NCBI GenBank assembly: GCA_021298315.1
Contig: JAJTFC010000014.1
Span: 1-56,120 of the forward strand
Direction: 5' to 3'
DNA: 56,120 bases
Source of the DNA: Planctomycetaceae bacterium
GTDB taxonomy: Bacteria > Planctomycetota > Planctomycetia > Pirellulales > Pirellulaceae
Below, piece by piece: positions 8,554 to 18,270 of this stretch. The translations under genes and the position numbers were made by a program. The notes beneath the pieces were generated by a model, which ran no database searches, was not told where the DNA came from, and saw nothing but the letters and a program-made list of their open reading frames with translations. Numbering within the stretch: the stretch's first letter is position 1; each line of letters opens with the position of its first letter.

Positions 8554-9045
8554 ATGGAGCTCGAAGACTATCTTCTTTCGATGGAGGGCATCGATTGGAC
8601 TCAATTGTTTTCAGAATGGACTTGGCTCATTCCACCCGGCACCCAGATCCAGCCGTGGATGATGAACGCCTTCGGAGACCTGTTTTGGTTCGATGAACAA
8701 GAGCAAGTCAATTTCTTGAATATTTCCGACGGGACTAACGAGGTCGTTGCGGAGACTCAGGATGAGTTTTTTGATTTGCTTGAAGACGAAGATAATCTGA
8801 CACAATGGCTGTTGATCGATTTGGTCGACGAAGTTCAAGCCGAAGGTCTGAAGCTTGAGCAAGACCAATGCTATGGCTTCAAATTGCTCCCGACGCTCGA
8901 GGGTGAATTTGAGGCATCGAATGTCTACGTTTCGGATCTCTACGAGTACTGGGATTTTTGCGGGATTATCGGTCGCCAAATCGATGGGCTGCCCGATGGG
9001 AGCGACGTAACGATTGAAATCCCGGATCGCGAAGGATTCGAGTGA
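8554..9045 (+). CDS. DUF1851 / Tdi1-like immunity-domain protein
   Basis: The 163-residue acidic protein's second half (CYGFKLLPTLEGEF, SNVYVSDLYEYWDFCGIIGRQ, LPDGSDV) matches the C-terminal domain of the T6SS immunity protein Tdi1, formerly DUF1851. In Tdi1 this family blocks an ADP-ribosyl cyclase toxin. No type VI genes or Tde1-like toxin are visible here, so it may be an orphan immunity or housekeeping relative. TAGGA lies 6 bases before the ATG. The next gene starts 7 bases after its stop. Confidence 0.75.
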   Translation: MELEDYLLSMEGIDWTQLFSEWTWLIPPGTQIQPWMMNAFGDLFWFDEQEQVNFLNISDGTNEVVAETQDEFFDLLEDEDNLTQWLLIDLVDEVQAEGLKLEQDQCYGFKLLPTLEGEFEASNVYVSDLYEYWDFCGIIGRQIDGLPDGSDVTIEIPDREGFE

Positions 9046-9052
9046 GTCGATC

Positions 9053-9808
9053 ATGGCCAGCGGTAAACTGCTCACCGATATCCGGTACTTCGAAACCGAT
9101 GAGCCAAACCTAGACGGTTGCAATCCGCAGGATCTAGGCAAACTCCTGAAGCTTCCGAAATCCCATGTTTTTACGGGAGCCAGGATCGCTCGCAAGTCGC
9201 GGCAGTTGGGGTTAACCATCGCCGATAAGTTTGACCATGTTTACATCAACTTCACCTCGGCCGAGGAACCCGGCAGTATCCGATTCGCCTCAAGATCGGT
9301 TGATCGCGAGGACGCTTGGCTGCGCTACGTCGATGTCGGTGTGTCTTTTTCGCAGATCAATCAAATGACGGAGGTCAAAAAGCAATCTTGGCTTGAGTCG
9401 ATCACGCTCGATGTGATGCGTTTCGTTTTGGCAAAGTCGCCAAAACAAGCGGCGATTATCGAGGAGGTTGAAAGTCTCGTTCGAGAGTTTGGCGAAGAGT
9501 TGCCTATAGTCCACCAGATTAAGGAGACAAAAAGTTATTCCGTAGCCGTGTTCTATCGGATTGCACCTGAGATGAAGAAGTCCACCGCTTGGATAAAGTA
9601 CCATGACAAGTCGAGTGGGCTCAAGCGTGTCGGATGCTTTGCGAAACTGCAGTTCTACGAGGATATCTTGTTCTTGGTTTCCGGTATTTCGGTATCGAAG
9701 GGATTTATCAAACTGAGCCCTCGCCCAAGTTACAAAGCACGGTTGTACAACCAGAGGTACAAGGTACCCATCGAGGTCGATATCGAATCATTACCGATCT
9801 GCTCCTAG
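9053..9808 (+). CDS. Hypothetical protein, 251 aa, paired with the DUF1851 gene
   Basis: I do not recognise this protein. It has no signal peptide or membrane segment. The N-terminal third contains AGCTGGGC-like mixed sequence without motifs; the middle is amphipathic helix (QSWLESITLDVMRFVLAKS), and the C-terminus is beta-rich and basic. The start at 9053 gives a 7-base gap to the previous stop and avoids overlap; the frame is open back to 9014. The spacing suggests co-expression with the DUF1851 gene, so a related role is plausible but unproved. Confidence 0.65.
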   Translation: MASGKLLTDIRYFETDEPNLDGCNPQDLGKLLKLPKSHVFTGARIARKSRQLGLTIADKFDHVYINFTSAEEPGSIRFASRSVDREDAWLRYVDVGVSFSQINQMTEVKKQSWLESITLDVMRFVLAKSPKQAAIIEEVESLVREFGEELPIVHQIKETKSYSVAVFYRIAPEMKKSTAWIKYHDKSSGLKRVGCFAKLQFYEDILFLVSGISVSKGFIKLSPRPSYKARLYNQRYKVPIEVDIESLPICS

Positions 9809-9940
9809 TTGGCGAAGATTTATTGCAGTGGATAAATGGCGTTTTTCAGCAGAACAAGTTGATTCGTAACTCGAACTTGCCGAATGGGTTCTACCAAGCT
9901 AGACTTGAGGTTTCGAATAACCCATCTCCCAACTGAGACT

Positions 9941-12931
9941 ATGCGAATCCTTAGCGGTCTGGTAATTCTTTGGTTTGCGTTTGGTTGTATGGCACCTGTG
10001 TTGCAGGGTCAAAAGACAAAAGCAAACGATGAGGTTGTTAACAGCCAACCTCTATTCTACTACCTCCCACTGCAACCCCTTAATCGCGATAAACTGGATC
10101 GCAATAATGCAGAGTCCTACCAGGACCAAACTGGGGAGCTATCGGTCGGGAATCAATGGACTGCCGTAGCGACGACTGGCGTTGAATTTGTCGATTCGAC
10201 GGAAGGAGTCTCGGCAAGGTCGGCCGTGTTTGATGGAATGAATCTCGTCGAGTTAGACGGCTCGGCTGGGTTGGATAGTCCCAGCTTATCCGTCGAACTC
10301 TGGTTTCTCAGCGATCAAGTTTGGGATGCAAAGTATTGGCCAGGAAACGCGACTGTGGTGAGCAAGTTCACCAGCGGCTGGGCATCGAGCGATTGGGGGA
10401 TCATCGGAGGTAGCTTGAATGAGGGCATCAACGAAGGCCGCATTCTTGTCGGTGTTGGTCCATCGGGTGGTGGCGATGTTGTTTTGGCATCACCGCCAGG
10501 TCTCAATGATGGTCGGTTCCATCATCTGGTTTGGACTCGCAGTGCGACGGGTGAAAATGTCTTGTATATCGATGGGAAAGCTGTTGATCGCGCGAGAGAC
10601 AAGGCAGGCTCCATCACCAATCGACGCCCAATCCAAATCGGTGGCGAGAGCTGGGAGAAAGGTGGTCGGTACTTCGATGGTAAACTGACGGCGATTGCGA
10701 TCTATTCTCATGTGCTGAGCGAGGAAAAAGTACTCCTCCATTTCAATGCGGCAAGGGTGGCTCCACGACTTCCACCGAGCGTGATGCGTCCTGTGGATTT
10801 TGCGAAAGATATCAAGCCACTGTTTGAGTCGTACTGTTTCGACTGTCATGGCCCGGGTCTCGATCAAGGTGGGTTTTCGTTGGGGACACGAGCGCAAGTG
10901 CTCGAGGGTGGGGAGAGTGGTCCAGGAATCCTACTGGGAGATAGCCTGTCGAGCGCATTGGTCCATCGTATTGCCCACATCGAAGCCGACCATTCCATGC
11001 CTCCGGATCGCGATGGAATGTCTCCCGATGAAATTGGATTGATAAGAGCCTGGATCGATCAAGGTGCCCTGTGGCCTGCGAGTGAGGAAATAGCGGATCC
11101 TCGCTTGGAGACTTTTCGATCGCATTGGGCGTTTGAGCCGTTGAGGCTGCCACCGATACCGATCCCCCAGCAATCCTCGAACGCAAACTGGGTTCAAACA
11201 CCTGTCGATCGGTTTATTGCTGTGGGTCTAGAAAAAGAGAGTCTCGAACCTGCACCCGCTGCGTCTCGGTTCGAACTCTTGAGGAGGGTTTTCTTTGATT
11301 TGACAGGGCTCCCCCCCTCCCCCGATCGGATTCGGGCGTTCCTGTCGGACACCCGACCTGATGCGTATCCAATACTCGTTGATGAGTTGCTTGGCTCGAA
11401 TGCTTATGCGGAGCGTTGGGCTAGGCATTGGCTCGATGTGGTGCGTTATTCGGATTCGGGTGGTTTCGAAACGGATATTCTCTATGAGCAAGCGTGGCAT
11501 TATCGAGATTATGTCATTGGCAGCTTTGCTTCTAACAAACCGATCGACCGGTTTCTCATGGAGCAAGTTGCTGGCGACGAGTTTTGGCCAGACGAAAATC
11601 AAGAGATGTCCAATGCTGTTGCTCTATGGACTCTGGGGCCATGGCCCAATGCGCTCGACCAATACCCAGAGATGCTCGAATATGTACGGAGGACGGACCA
11701 GGTCTCCACGTTTGGCGAGGCGATGCTAGGTTTGACGGTCGGCTGTGCCAATTGTCACAATCATAAATACGACCCGATCAGCCAGCGTGATTACTTCGGT
11801 CTCGAGGCGATTTTTGCTGCTAGTGAAACCTGGGATCGCAACACAAATAAGAAGGGCTGGGCTCAAGGTGAGAGGAATCATTATCGCATTTTCAGGCATG
11901 CATCGACTCCGACTCCGATCCGCCTTCTCGGGCGAGGGGAGCTATCAAAGCCACGCGGACAGATCGCTCCATCGATACCAGCGTTTTTTCCCGAAGGTGG
12001 AGAGCTTGCGAGTGGAGAGGGTGAAAATCTTCAACGCCGCGCTGCATTGGCAAAATGGCTGGTATCACCATCCAATCCATTGACCGCAAGAAGTTTCGTC
12101 AATCGCGTTTGGCAGTGGCATTTTGGAAAGGCGATCGCAGCAACTCCCAACGACCTTGGGCTCAAGGGCGCCGCGCCGACCCATCCGGAACTGCTCGATT
12201 GGTTGACAGTTGATTTTTGCCAGAGTGGCTGGGATCTCAAGCATCTGCACCGGCAATTACTACTTTCAGCGACCTACCAACAATCGGTCCATCGATCTCA
12301 CAAAGCTATGCAGATCGATCCTGAAAACAGACTGCTATCCAGTTTTCCGTCACGGAGATTGTCGGCAGAAGAAGTGTGGGATCATTTGCATGCGAGCGCG
12401 GGGAGTTTGGAATTGAAAAGCTATGGTGCTCCTTTCGTGCCTGCACTGTCTGAGGAGGAAATGCTTGGGATTTACGATATCGAGCAGAAGGCCGCAAAGA
12501 AATGGCCTGTGACACAAGAAAAAAATCGCCGCGCTATTTACATTTTGAATCGCCGCTCCTTTCGATTTCCTTTTTTTGAGGCCTTTGATCCACCAAACAA
12601 CAGTGTCAGTTGTCCGACTCGGCAAACCACGACCGTCCCCGCACAATGCCTGACCATGCTTAACAACACGATCGTTGCCAGCCAAGCGACCGCGATGAGC
12701 CAGCGCTTGGTTCGAGAGGCGGGAGAGCAGGAATCCTCCCAGATTCAATTGGCTTGGCTATTGGCTTACAGTCGTGAGATTTCCGAAGAAGAGCTACAGG
12801 CAGCGAAGGATTTCCTTGAGCAAACCCGATCGAGTTACCAAGAAAAGGGGATCGATCGCGTTTCAGAACGCGCTTTGGCCGATCTATGCTTAGCGATCTT
12901 CAACACCTCGGAGTTCATTAGCACAAACTGA
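9941..12931 (+). CDS. Planctomycete cytochrome C (PSCyt1) + DUF1549 + DUF1553 protein with LamG domain
   Basis: The exported protein has 996 residues. In order: a signal peptide ending near FGC (possibly a lipoprotein), a LamG/concanavalin-like domain (about residues 80-270; VELWFLSD, HHLVWTRS, VLYIDGKAV), a c-type heme site CFDCH (about 299-303), DUF1549 (VDRFIAVGLEKE, ERWARHWLDVVRYSD), a second CANCH motif, and DUF1553 (SFVNRVWQWHFGKAI). This architecture is a planctomycete hallmark. It is always coupled to DUF1501 as here, and probably acts at the cell surface in polysaccharide binding or degradation; activity is unknown. The start at 9941 is set by the signal peptide. Confidence 0.93.
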   Translation: MRILSGLVILWFAFGCMAPVLQGQKTKANDEVVNSQPLFYYLPLQPLNRDKLDRNNAESYQDQTGELSVGNQWTAVATTGVEFVDSTEGVSARSAVFDGMNLVELDGSAGLDSPSLSVELWFLSDQVWDAKYWPGNATVVSKFTSGWASSDWGIIGGSLNEGINEGRILVGVGPSGGGDVVLASPPGLNDGRFHHLVWTRSATGENVLYIDGKAVDRARDKAGSITNRRPIQIGGESWEKGGRYFDGKLTAIAIYSHVLSEEKVLLHFNAARVAPRLPPSVMRPVDFAKDIKPLFESYCFDCHGPGLDQGGFSLGTRAQVLEGGESGPGILLGDSLSSALVHRIAHIEADHSMPPDRDGMSPDEIGLIRAWIDQGALWPASEEIADPRLETFRSHWAFEPLRLPPIPIPQQSSNANWVQTPVDRFIAVGLEKESLEPAPAASRFELLRRVFFDLTGLPPSPDRIRAFLSDTRPDAYPILVDELLGSNAYAERWARHWLDVVRYSDSGGFETDILYEQAWHYRDYVIGSFASNKPIDRFLMEQVAGDEFWPDENQEMSNAVALWTLGPWPNALDQYPEMLEYVRRTDQVSTFGEAMLGLTVGCANCHNHKYDPISQRDYFGLEAIFAASETWDRNTNKKGWAQGERNHYRIFRHASTPTPIRLLGRGELSKPRGQIAPSIPAFFPEGGELASGEGENLQRRAALAKWLVSPSNPLTARSFVNRVWQWHFGKAIAATPNDLGLKGAAPTHPELLDWLTVDFCQSGWDLKHLHRQLLLSATYQQSVHRSHKAMQIDPENRLLSSFPSRRLSAEEVWDHLHASAGSLELKSYGAPFVPALSEEEMLGIYDIEQKAAKKWPVTQEKNRRAIYILNRRSFRFPFFEAFDPPNNSVSCPTRQTTTVPAQCLTMLNNTIVASQATAMSQRLVREAGEQESSQIQLAWLLAYSREISEEELQAAKDFLEQTRSSYQEKGIDRVSERALADLCLAIFNTSEFISTN

Positions 12932-12943
12932 TGATGAGCCCTC

Positions 12944-14359
12944 ATGCAAAAGATTGACTATCAACATTTGAATCGGCGATCCTTGCTCGCGCGTGCGGGG
13001 ATGGGGATCGGTGCATTGGCACTTCTCGATTTGAATCAACGTTCTTCCGCATCGGATCATCCGCTAGCGCCTCATCAAACGCATCATGCTGCAAAAGCCA
13101 AGGCGGTTATTTCCCTGTTCATGCACGGGGGGCCCAGTCAGGTCGACACTTTCGATCCTAAGCCATCGTTGATGCACTATGCTGGCAAGACGCTTCCCCC
13201 TAGTTTCGCCAATTTGAACCTCGAGTTCACCAAGGCCAGCGAAGCTAAGCTCTTACCGAGTCATCGAAAGTTTCGACGATGCGGTAAGTCAGGGATCGAG
13301 ATATCGGACATGTTTGAACATCTCCCGAACGTCGCAGACGAATTAGCGGTCATCAGAAGTTGCTATCACAGTGAATTCAACCATGCACCGGCGCTTTATC
13401 TATCCCATACAGGCTCGAGTCAAATGGGGCGTCCCAGTTTAGGGGCATGGACGACGTATGGACTAGGATCAGAGTCTCAGGAGCTACCAGGATATGTAGT
13501 GATGCGCGACGGGCCCTTGAAAGGGGGGCCGGTAACCTATGGGAATGGTTTCCTCCCTGCAGTTCATTCAGCGACGGAGTTGCGAAGCGTCGGGGCGCCG
13601 ATTTTGTACTTGGACACACCGGAGAATCGGAGAGACGGCGATCAGCGCAGGATCTTAGATTTTTCTCAAACCTTGAATCGTCGGTTCCAGCAGGCCTACA
13701 GCCATGACAACGTATTGGAGTCCCGCATCGCGGCTTATGAGCTCGCTTATCGCATGCAATCGACCGCCCCAGAAGCGGTCGATCTGAGCAGTGAAACACA
13801 GATGACGAAAACACTTTATGGGCTTGACCAAGAAGAAACACGGTCGTTCGGTACTCAATGCCTCAACGCTCGTCGCCTTGTTGAACGAGGAGTCCGTTTC
13901 GTGCAACTTTACCACGGTGGGGGCTCAGACGGATGGGATACGCATGGCGAGAACGACAACAAGCACGTTCGTAATGGTAAGCAGATAGACAAGCCGATTG
14001 CAGGATTGATTTCAGATTTGAAGGCCCGAGGGATGCTAGACTCCACGCTCGTAATTTGGGGAGGTGAATTTGGTCGCACACCGACCTCGGAGGGCTCGGC
14101 TGGCCGCGACCACAATCCGTATGGCTATAGTGTTTGGATGGCCGGTGGTGGAGTCCGTGGGGGAACCGTCTACGGAGCTACCGATGAATTTGGGTTCCGT
14201 GCCGTCGAGGATCGGGTTCAAGTCCGCGATCTTCATGCGACGATCTTGCATCTATTGGGGCTCGATCATGCTCGATTAACCCACTACTTTCAAGGTCTCG
14301 AGCAGAGATTAACTCAGATCGATGGTCACGCCAGAGTCGTTCGTGAAGTTATCGGTTGA
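12944..14359 (+). CDS. DUF1501 family protein with twin-arginine-type signal
   Basis: The 471-residue protein begins with NRRSLLARAGMGIGALALL, a Tat-like signal. DUF1501 features are FMHGGPSQVDTFDPKP, SCYHSEFNHAPA, YHGGGSDGWDTHGEND, VIWGGEFGRTP and AGRDHNPYG, which carry the His/Asp residues resembling an alkaline-phosphatase/sulfatase-type metal site. It starts 12 bases after the DUF1549/DUF1553 gene, and this two-gene order is conserved across planctomycetes. Sulfatase-like action on polysaccharide is a family-level inference, not shown. Confidence 0.92.
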   Translation: MQKIDYQHLNRRSLLARAGMGIGALALLDLNQRSSASDHPLAPHQTHHAAKAKAVISLFMHGGPSQVDTFDPKPSLMHYAGKTLPPSFANLNLEFTKASEAKLLPSHRKFRRCGKSGIEISDMFEHLPNVADELAVIRSCYHSEFNHAPALYLSHTGSSQMGRPSLGAWTTYGLGSESQELPGYVVMRDGPLKGGPVTYGNGFLPAVHSATELRSVGAPILYLDTPENRRDGDQRRILDFSQTLNRRFQQAYSHDNVLESRIAAYELAYRMQSTAPEAVDLSSETQMTKTLYGLDQEETRSFGTQCLNARRLVERGVRFVQLYHGGGSDGWDTHGENDNKHVRNGKQIDKPIAGLISDLKARGMLDSTLVIWGGEFGRTPTSEGSAGRDHNPYGYSVWMAGGGVRGGTVYGATDEFGFRAVEDRVQVRDLHATILHLLGLDHARLTHYFQGLEQRLTQIDGHARVVREVIG

Positions 14360-14438
14360 TTCATCATTATAAGTTCGGAAATGCTGAGACCTATTTCCTC
14401 GAGGGAGTTGCGATTGTTAAAGCGATGGTTGTTTCAAA

Positions 14439-15224
14439 TCATTGTTCCGACTGAATCGTCGAATGCAGCTCAACCATAGCTTGCTGGCTGACTTGCAATA
14501 AGCCCTCGTGCGATCGGTCTAAATCGAATATCAGATACAGAACCCCTGCAAAGGCTAATGCAAACACCGGCATTTCCAGCGATCGGGTGGTTCCAGCAAT
14601 CCCGGCTTGGTACCCAAAAGAAGCCATGCCTAGTACGATCAGGAACCACAAGGATGCCCAAATCGTCAAGGGAATACGGTTGTAAAGACCCACAAACAGT
14701 CGTTTCGAGTGCAGATCGATGACTTCATTGATCGATTCGATGAACAGTCCCATTACCACCGATCGCTGGTCGTGTTCGGCAGCCGCGATCGCTTGATCCC
14801 ATAGTTCCAGATGGATCGCATTCGATTGATCGAGCAGACCTTGGATGTTCTCGGGGGTGAGTCGCTCTGTGCGCAGTTTTGTGTATTGAACAAGCTGCTT
14901 TTTGGCAATCTCTTTCTGTGGCTCAGGCAGTAGTCGTGCTCTCAAATACGCTGTCCCTATCGCATTGACTTCATCCGCAAGAGCCAGTCGACGAGCGTCA
15001 AAACGGTTGGCTGCCATGCTGAAGGTGAACGCAAGCATGAAAGCCAGCAATCCGAGCACAGCGGCGGACATTGCAGCGACAGGAGCCTCTTTTTCGCCGA
15101 TGACTCGGTCGTGACGCCATCTCCCTAAGCGATAGCCGGCTTCCATGAACGCCAAGCTCAGGCCCAAGATGAGTGGAAACACCAACCATAGCGGCACTTG
15201 GTCTAAAGGCAACGGATGCATCAA
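14439..15224 (-). CDS. Bestrophin-like (DUF4239) integral membrane protein
   Basis: The protein has 261 residues with about four membrane segments: one at the N-terminus (VPLWLVFPLILGLSLAF), one near residue 55 (AAVLGLLAFMLAFTFSMAA), and two near the C-terminus. The block FTFSMAANRFDARR followed by DEVNAIGTAYLRA is characteristic of DUF4239, the bestrophin-like family, suggesting a channel-like role. The start overlaps the last bases of the upstream glycosidase gene (stop at 15221), so translation is coupled; MM offers starts at 15224 or 15221. Confidence 0.85.
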   Translation of the reverse strand: MMHPLPLDQVPLWLVFPLILGLSLAFMEAGYRLGRWRHDRVIGEKEAPVAAMSAAVLGLLAFMLAFTFSMAANRFDARRLALADEVNAIGTAYLRARLLPEPQKEIAKKQLVQYTKLRTERLTPENIQGLLDQSNAIHLELWDQAIAAAEHDQRSVVMGLFIESINEVIDLHSKRLFVGLYNRIPLTIWASLWFLIVLGMASFGYQAGIAGTTRSLEMPVFALAFAGVLYLIFDLDRSHEGLLQVSQQAMVELHSTIQSEQ

Positions 15225-18001
15225 CGACTTCCACCGATCGCATGCGAGCTGCTTTCAAGATCGGCTGTCCCTTTCGCATTGGTTACTGGTTTGGCGCGGA
15301 ATCCAGATTTCTTACCAACACCCAAAGCCTTCTGAGGATCAAGAAAGCCGTAGAGTTCGATGAATTTTGCGATCAAGCCTGTCCAGCCAGTCTGGTGGCT
15401 GGCACCAAGCCCCGCGCCGTTATCACCATGGAAGTATTCGAAGAACAGCAAATGGTTTTGCCAATGAGGGTCGGACTGGAACTTTTGGGTTCCTCCGTAG
15501 ACAGGGCGCTGCCCTCGCTCGTTTTTAAGAAAGATGCTAGTCAGTCTCCTGGCGAGCTCTTTGCTAACTTCAAATAGATTCATCATGTTTCCCGACCCCG
15601 TCGGGCATTCGATCTTAAAGGTGTCGCCATAATACAAGTAGTACTGCAACAGTGCCCGAACGATCATTGCATTGACAGGCATCCAGATCGGCCCACGCCA
15701 GTTGGAATTTCCTCCAAACATGCCCGTATTGGATTCAGCGGGCAGATAGTCCACTCGATACTCTTGGCCATTAACGTTGATGATGTAGGGGTGATTTTCG
15801 TGGTACTTCGAGAGGGAGCGAATTCCATAAGGCCCAAAGAATTCATTTTCATCGAGCATTTTTGTCAATACTCGACGAAGTCGCTCTGGATTCAGCACGG
15901 CGAACAATCCTCGCTCGTACACCCCAAAGTGTTCTGGACCGATCGGATGCATGGTGGTTCCCAGTTCGGGCATTCGGCGCAAGCGATCCGTTAGCCCCGC
16001 GATGGCTCGAGGGATCTTTTCCCGCTGCCAAGGCTCGATCACCGTTGCAGCGCAGAACGGAAGCAAGCCGACCATCGATCGAACCTTGAGCCGCGTTGCA
16101 GTTCCGTCGGGCAAGCGTAGCAAGTCGTAATAGAATCCATCCTCTTCGTCCCACATCCCATCTTTGCCAGGTCGATTCATCGCCGAAGCTATGTAATAGA
16201 ACTGCTCGGTGAATTTGAGAACCATGTCTTCATAGACTGGGTCTTGTGCTGCGAGTTCGACCGCCAACTCTGTCATGTTTTGACTAAACAGAGCCATCCA
16301 TGCGGTGCCGTCGGCCTGCTCCAGATGGCCACCGGTTGGCAAAGGAGAACTGCGGTCAAAAACCCCGATGTTATCTAGCCCCAGGAAACCACCTTCGAAA
16401 ACATTTTTACCGAAGCGGTCTTTGCGATTCGCCCACCAGGTAAAGTTGAGCATCAACTTGCTGAAAGCTCCCCTAAGAAAATCCATATCCGCTTGACCAC
16501 CGAGCGCTTGGGTCGTGCGGTGTAGGAACAAGGTCGCCCAAGCGTGCACAGGTGGGTTGACGTCGCTAAAGTTCCATTCATAAGCAGGGATCTGACCGCT
16601 GGGGTGAAGGTAGACACCTTTGAGCATGAGTCTGAGTTGGTCCTTGGCGAAGTCTGGATCGACGATCGCCAATGGTAATGCATGGAAAGCCAAGTCCCAT
16701 GCGGCATACCACGGATACTCCCATTTATCGGGCATCGAGATGATGTCTTTGTTCAACATATGGAACCATTCCGAGTTCCTTGAGTTGTGGTATCCCGAAT
16801 GCAATGGATTGGAGTTGTGTTCGTCCAGCCAGTTGTCGCCATCAAAGAAGAAAAATTGTTTGCTCCAGAGCATACCTGCTAGCGCCTGACGCATCACATG
16901 AGCGGAATCTTCGCTGATACTCGGAGGCGTAATCGCTTGATAAAACGAGTCCGCTTCGCGAATTCGATCCGCGAAGAGCTTATCGAACCTGATGCCAAAG
17001 GGTTGAGATCGATCATCGAGCGATGCTCCCGATAATCGCAAACGAAGGGTTACCGACTCGCCTGGCGCGATCGTTTTTTGGTAGTGGGCCGCAACTTTGG
17101 TTCCTTGTTGATTTGGGTTCACGGTCGGTTGTCCTAGCACCACAAAGTCATTGACGCCATCTTTAACATAAGGACTCTCGTTTCTCTGGCCTGGAAACAA
17201 TCGCTCGTGATTGGTCTCGTTTTCTGTGAAGAGCAAAGCTGGCTGACCTTCACACCATAGCGTCATGTTACCGATGGCAGAGTGCTTGGCTACAACGGCA
17301 CGGATTTCATCGGGGGCGTGGAATTCGGTAAGGCTTGGCTTTTGGTCCGCACGATTCGATTTCGCGATCCATTGCGACCAATCGTTGCGAAACCAAAGGG
17401 TGGGTAGCAGGTGCAAGTCTGCCGACTCGGGGCCTCGGTTGATGGCCGTGATTCTAATGAGGATGTCTTCCGGTCCAGCCTTGGCATACTCCACGAAAAC
17501 ATCAAAATAGCGATCTTCATTAAAGATTCCGGTGTCGAGCAGTTCGTATTCCATCTCATTGCGACTGCGTCGACGATTGGTGTCCACCAGGTCGTTGTAG
17601 GGAAACGCCCCCTGAGGGTACTTGTAGAGATACTTCATGTAGGAGTGCGTAGGGGTATTGTCTAAGTAGAAGTAGTATTCCTTGACATCCTCTCCATGGT
17701 TGCCTTCGCTATTGGTTAAGCCAAAGAGTCTCTCTTTGAGGATCGCATCTTTGCCGTTCCAAAGAGCCAAAGCAAAGCAAAGATGCTGTTGGTCGTCTGA
17801 GACACCTGCCAGTCCATCTTCGCCCCAGCGGTAAGCGCGCGATCGGGCATGATCATGGGTGAAAAAATTCCATGCATCGCCGTTTTGGCTGTAGTCTTCC
17901 CGGACGGTACCCCATTGACGCTCGGAGAGATAGGGCCCCCACTTCTTCCAAGGAGCGGTGCCAAGTCGAGCTTCATCGAGGCGCGAGTTTTCTGCAGTCA
18001 T
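15221..18001 (-). CDS. GH63 / MGH1-type glycoside hydrolase
   Basis: This 926-residue cytoplasmic enzyme has no signal peptide. It begins with SERQWGTVREDYS and HDHARSRAYRWGEDG, followed by a large (alpha/alpha)6 catalytic region: WEYPWYAAWDLAFH, EGGFLGLDNIGVFDRS, HLEQADGTAWMAL, WDEEDGFYYD, and NSNWRGPIWMPVNAM. The AWD Asp and the Glu of the C-terminal block are candidate catalytic acids. Relatives include glucosylglycerate/mannosylglycerate hydrolases and GH63 alpha-glucosidases, so breakdown of a small glucoside or osmolyte is likely; exact substrate not inferred. It overlaps the DUF4239 gene. Confidence 0.85.
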   Translation of the reverse strand: MTAENSRLDEARLGTAPWKKWGPYLSERQWGTVREDYSQNGDAWNFFTHDHARSRAYRWGEDGLAGVSDDQQHLCFALALWNGKDAILKERLFGLTNSEGNHGEDVKEYYFYLDNTPTHSYMKYLYKYPQGAFPYNDLVDTNRRRSRNEMEYELLDTGIFNEDRYFDVFVEYAKAGPEDILIRITAINRGPESADLHLLPTLWFRNDWSQWIAKSNRADQKPSLTEFHAPDEIRAVVAKHSAIGNMTLWCEGQPALLFTENETNHERLFPGQRNESPYVKDGVNDFVVLGQPTVNPNQQGTKVAAHYQKTIAPGESVTLRLRLSGASLDDRSQPFGIRFDKLFADRIREADSFYQAITPPSISEDSAHVMRQALAGMLWSKQFFFFDGDNWLDEHNSNPLHSGYHNSRNSEWFHMLNKDIISMPDKWEYPWYAAWDLAFHALPLAIVDPDFAKDQLRLMLKGVYLHPSGQIPAYEWNFSDVNPPVHAWATLFLHRTTQALGGQADMDFLRGAFSKLMLNFTWWANRKDRFGKNVFEGGFLGLDNIGVFDRSSPLPTGGHLEQADGTAWMALFSQNMTELAVELAAQDPVYEDMVLKFTEQFYYIASAMNRPGKDGMWDEEDGFYYDLLRLPDGTATRLKVRSMVGLLPFCAATVIEPWQREKIPRAIAGLTDRLRRMPELGTTMHPIGPEHFGVYERGLFAVLNPERLRRVLTKMLDENEFFGPYGIRSLSKYHENHPYIINVNGQEYRVDYLPAESNTGMFGGNSNWRGPIWMPVNAMIVRALLQYYLYYGDTFKIECPTGSGNMMNLFEVSKELARRLTSIFLKNERGQRPVYGGTQKFQSDPHWQNHLLFFEYFHGDNGAGLGASHQTGWTGLIAKFIELYGFLDPQKALGVGKKSGFRAKPVTNAKGTADLESSSHAIGGSR

Positions 18002-18168
18002 GAAGGAGTTACCTTAATCGATGGGAAATGGATTTTCCCCATTTTCATCCTAGATACGCTTACCATCTATTGGCAATAGTACGGATGTCTCATTGCGAAA
18101 TGCGCAGCGCGCGTTGGTGCGGTAGTCGTTCGTAGTCAAAGTCCTATTTGCCGATGCTAAACTCCTTT

Positions 18169-18201
18169 CGAGCACGAGCACCGTTTCACTGAGCACGAGC
18201 A
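18169..18201. repeat. GAGCACGAGCAC paired repeat, copy 2
   Basis: Thirty-three bases are identical to 185-217, with the same CGTTTCACT centre. It lies in the gap between the 5' end of the glycosidase gene and the 3' end of the response-regulator gene. The remaining part of this 269-base gap shows nothing I recognise. Confidence 0.85.
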
Positions 18202-18270
18202 GCCAGGCCCAAAACAAATCGACTTAACCACTAAGAAATCTTAAGAACCCGACTTAGAGCGTATTGCAGT

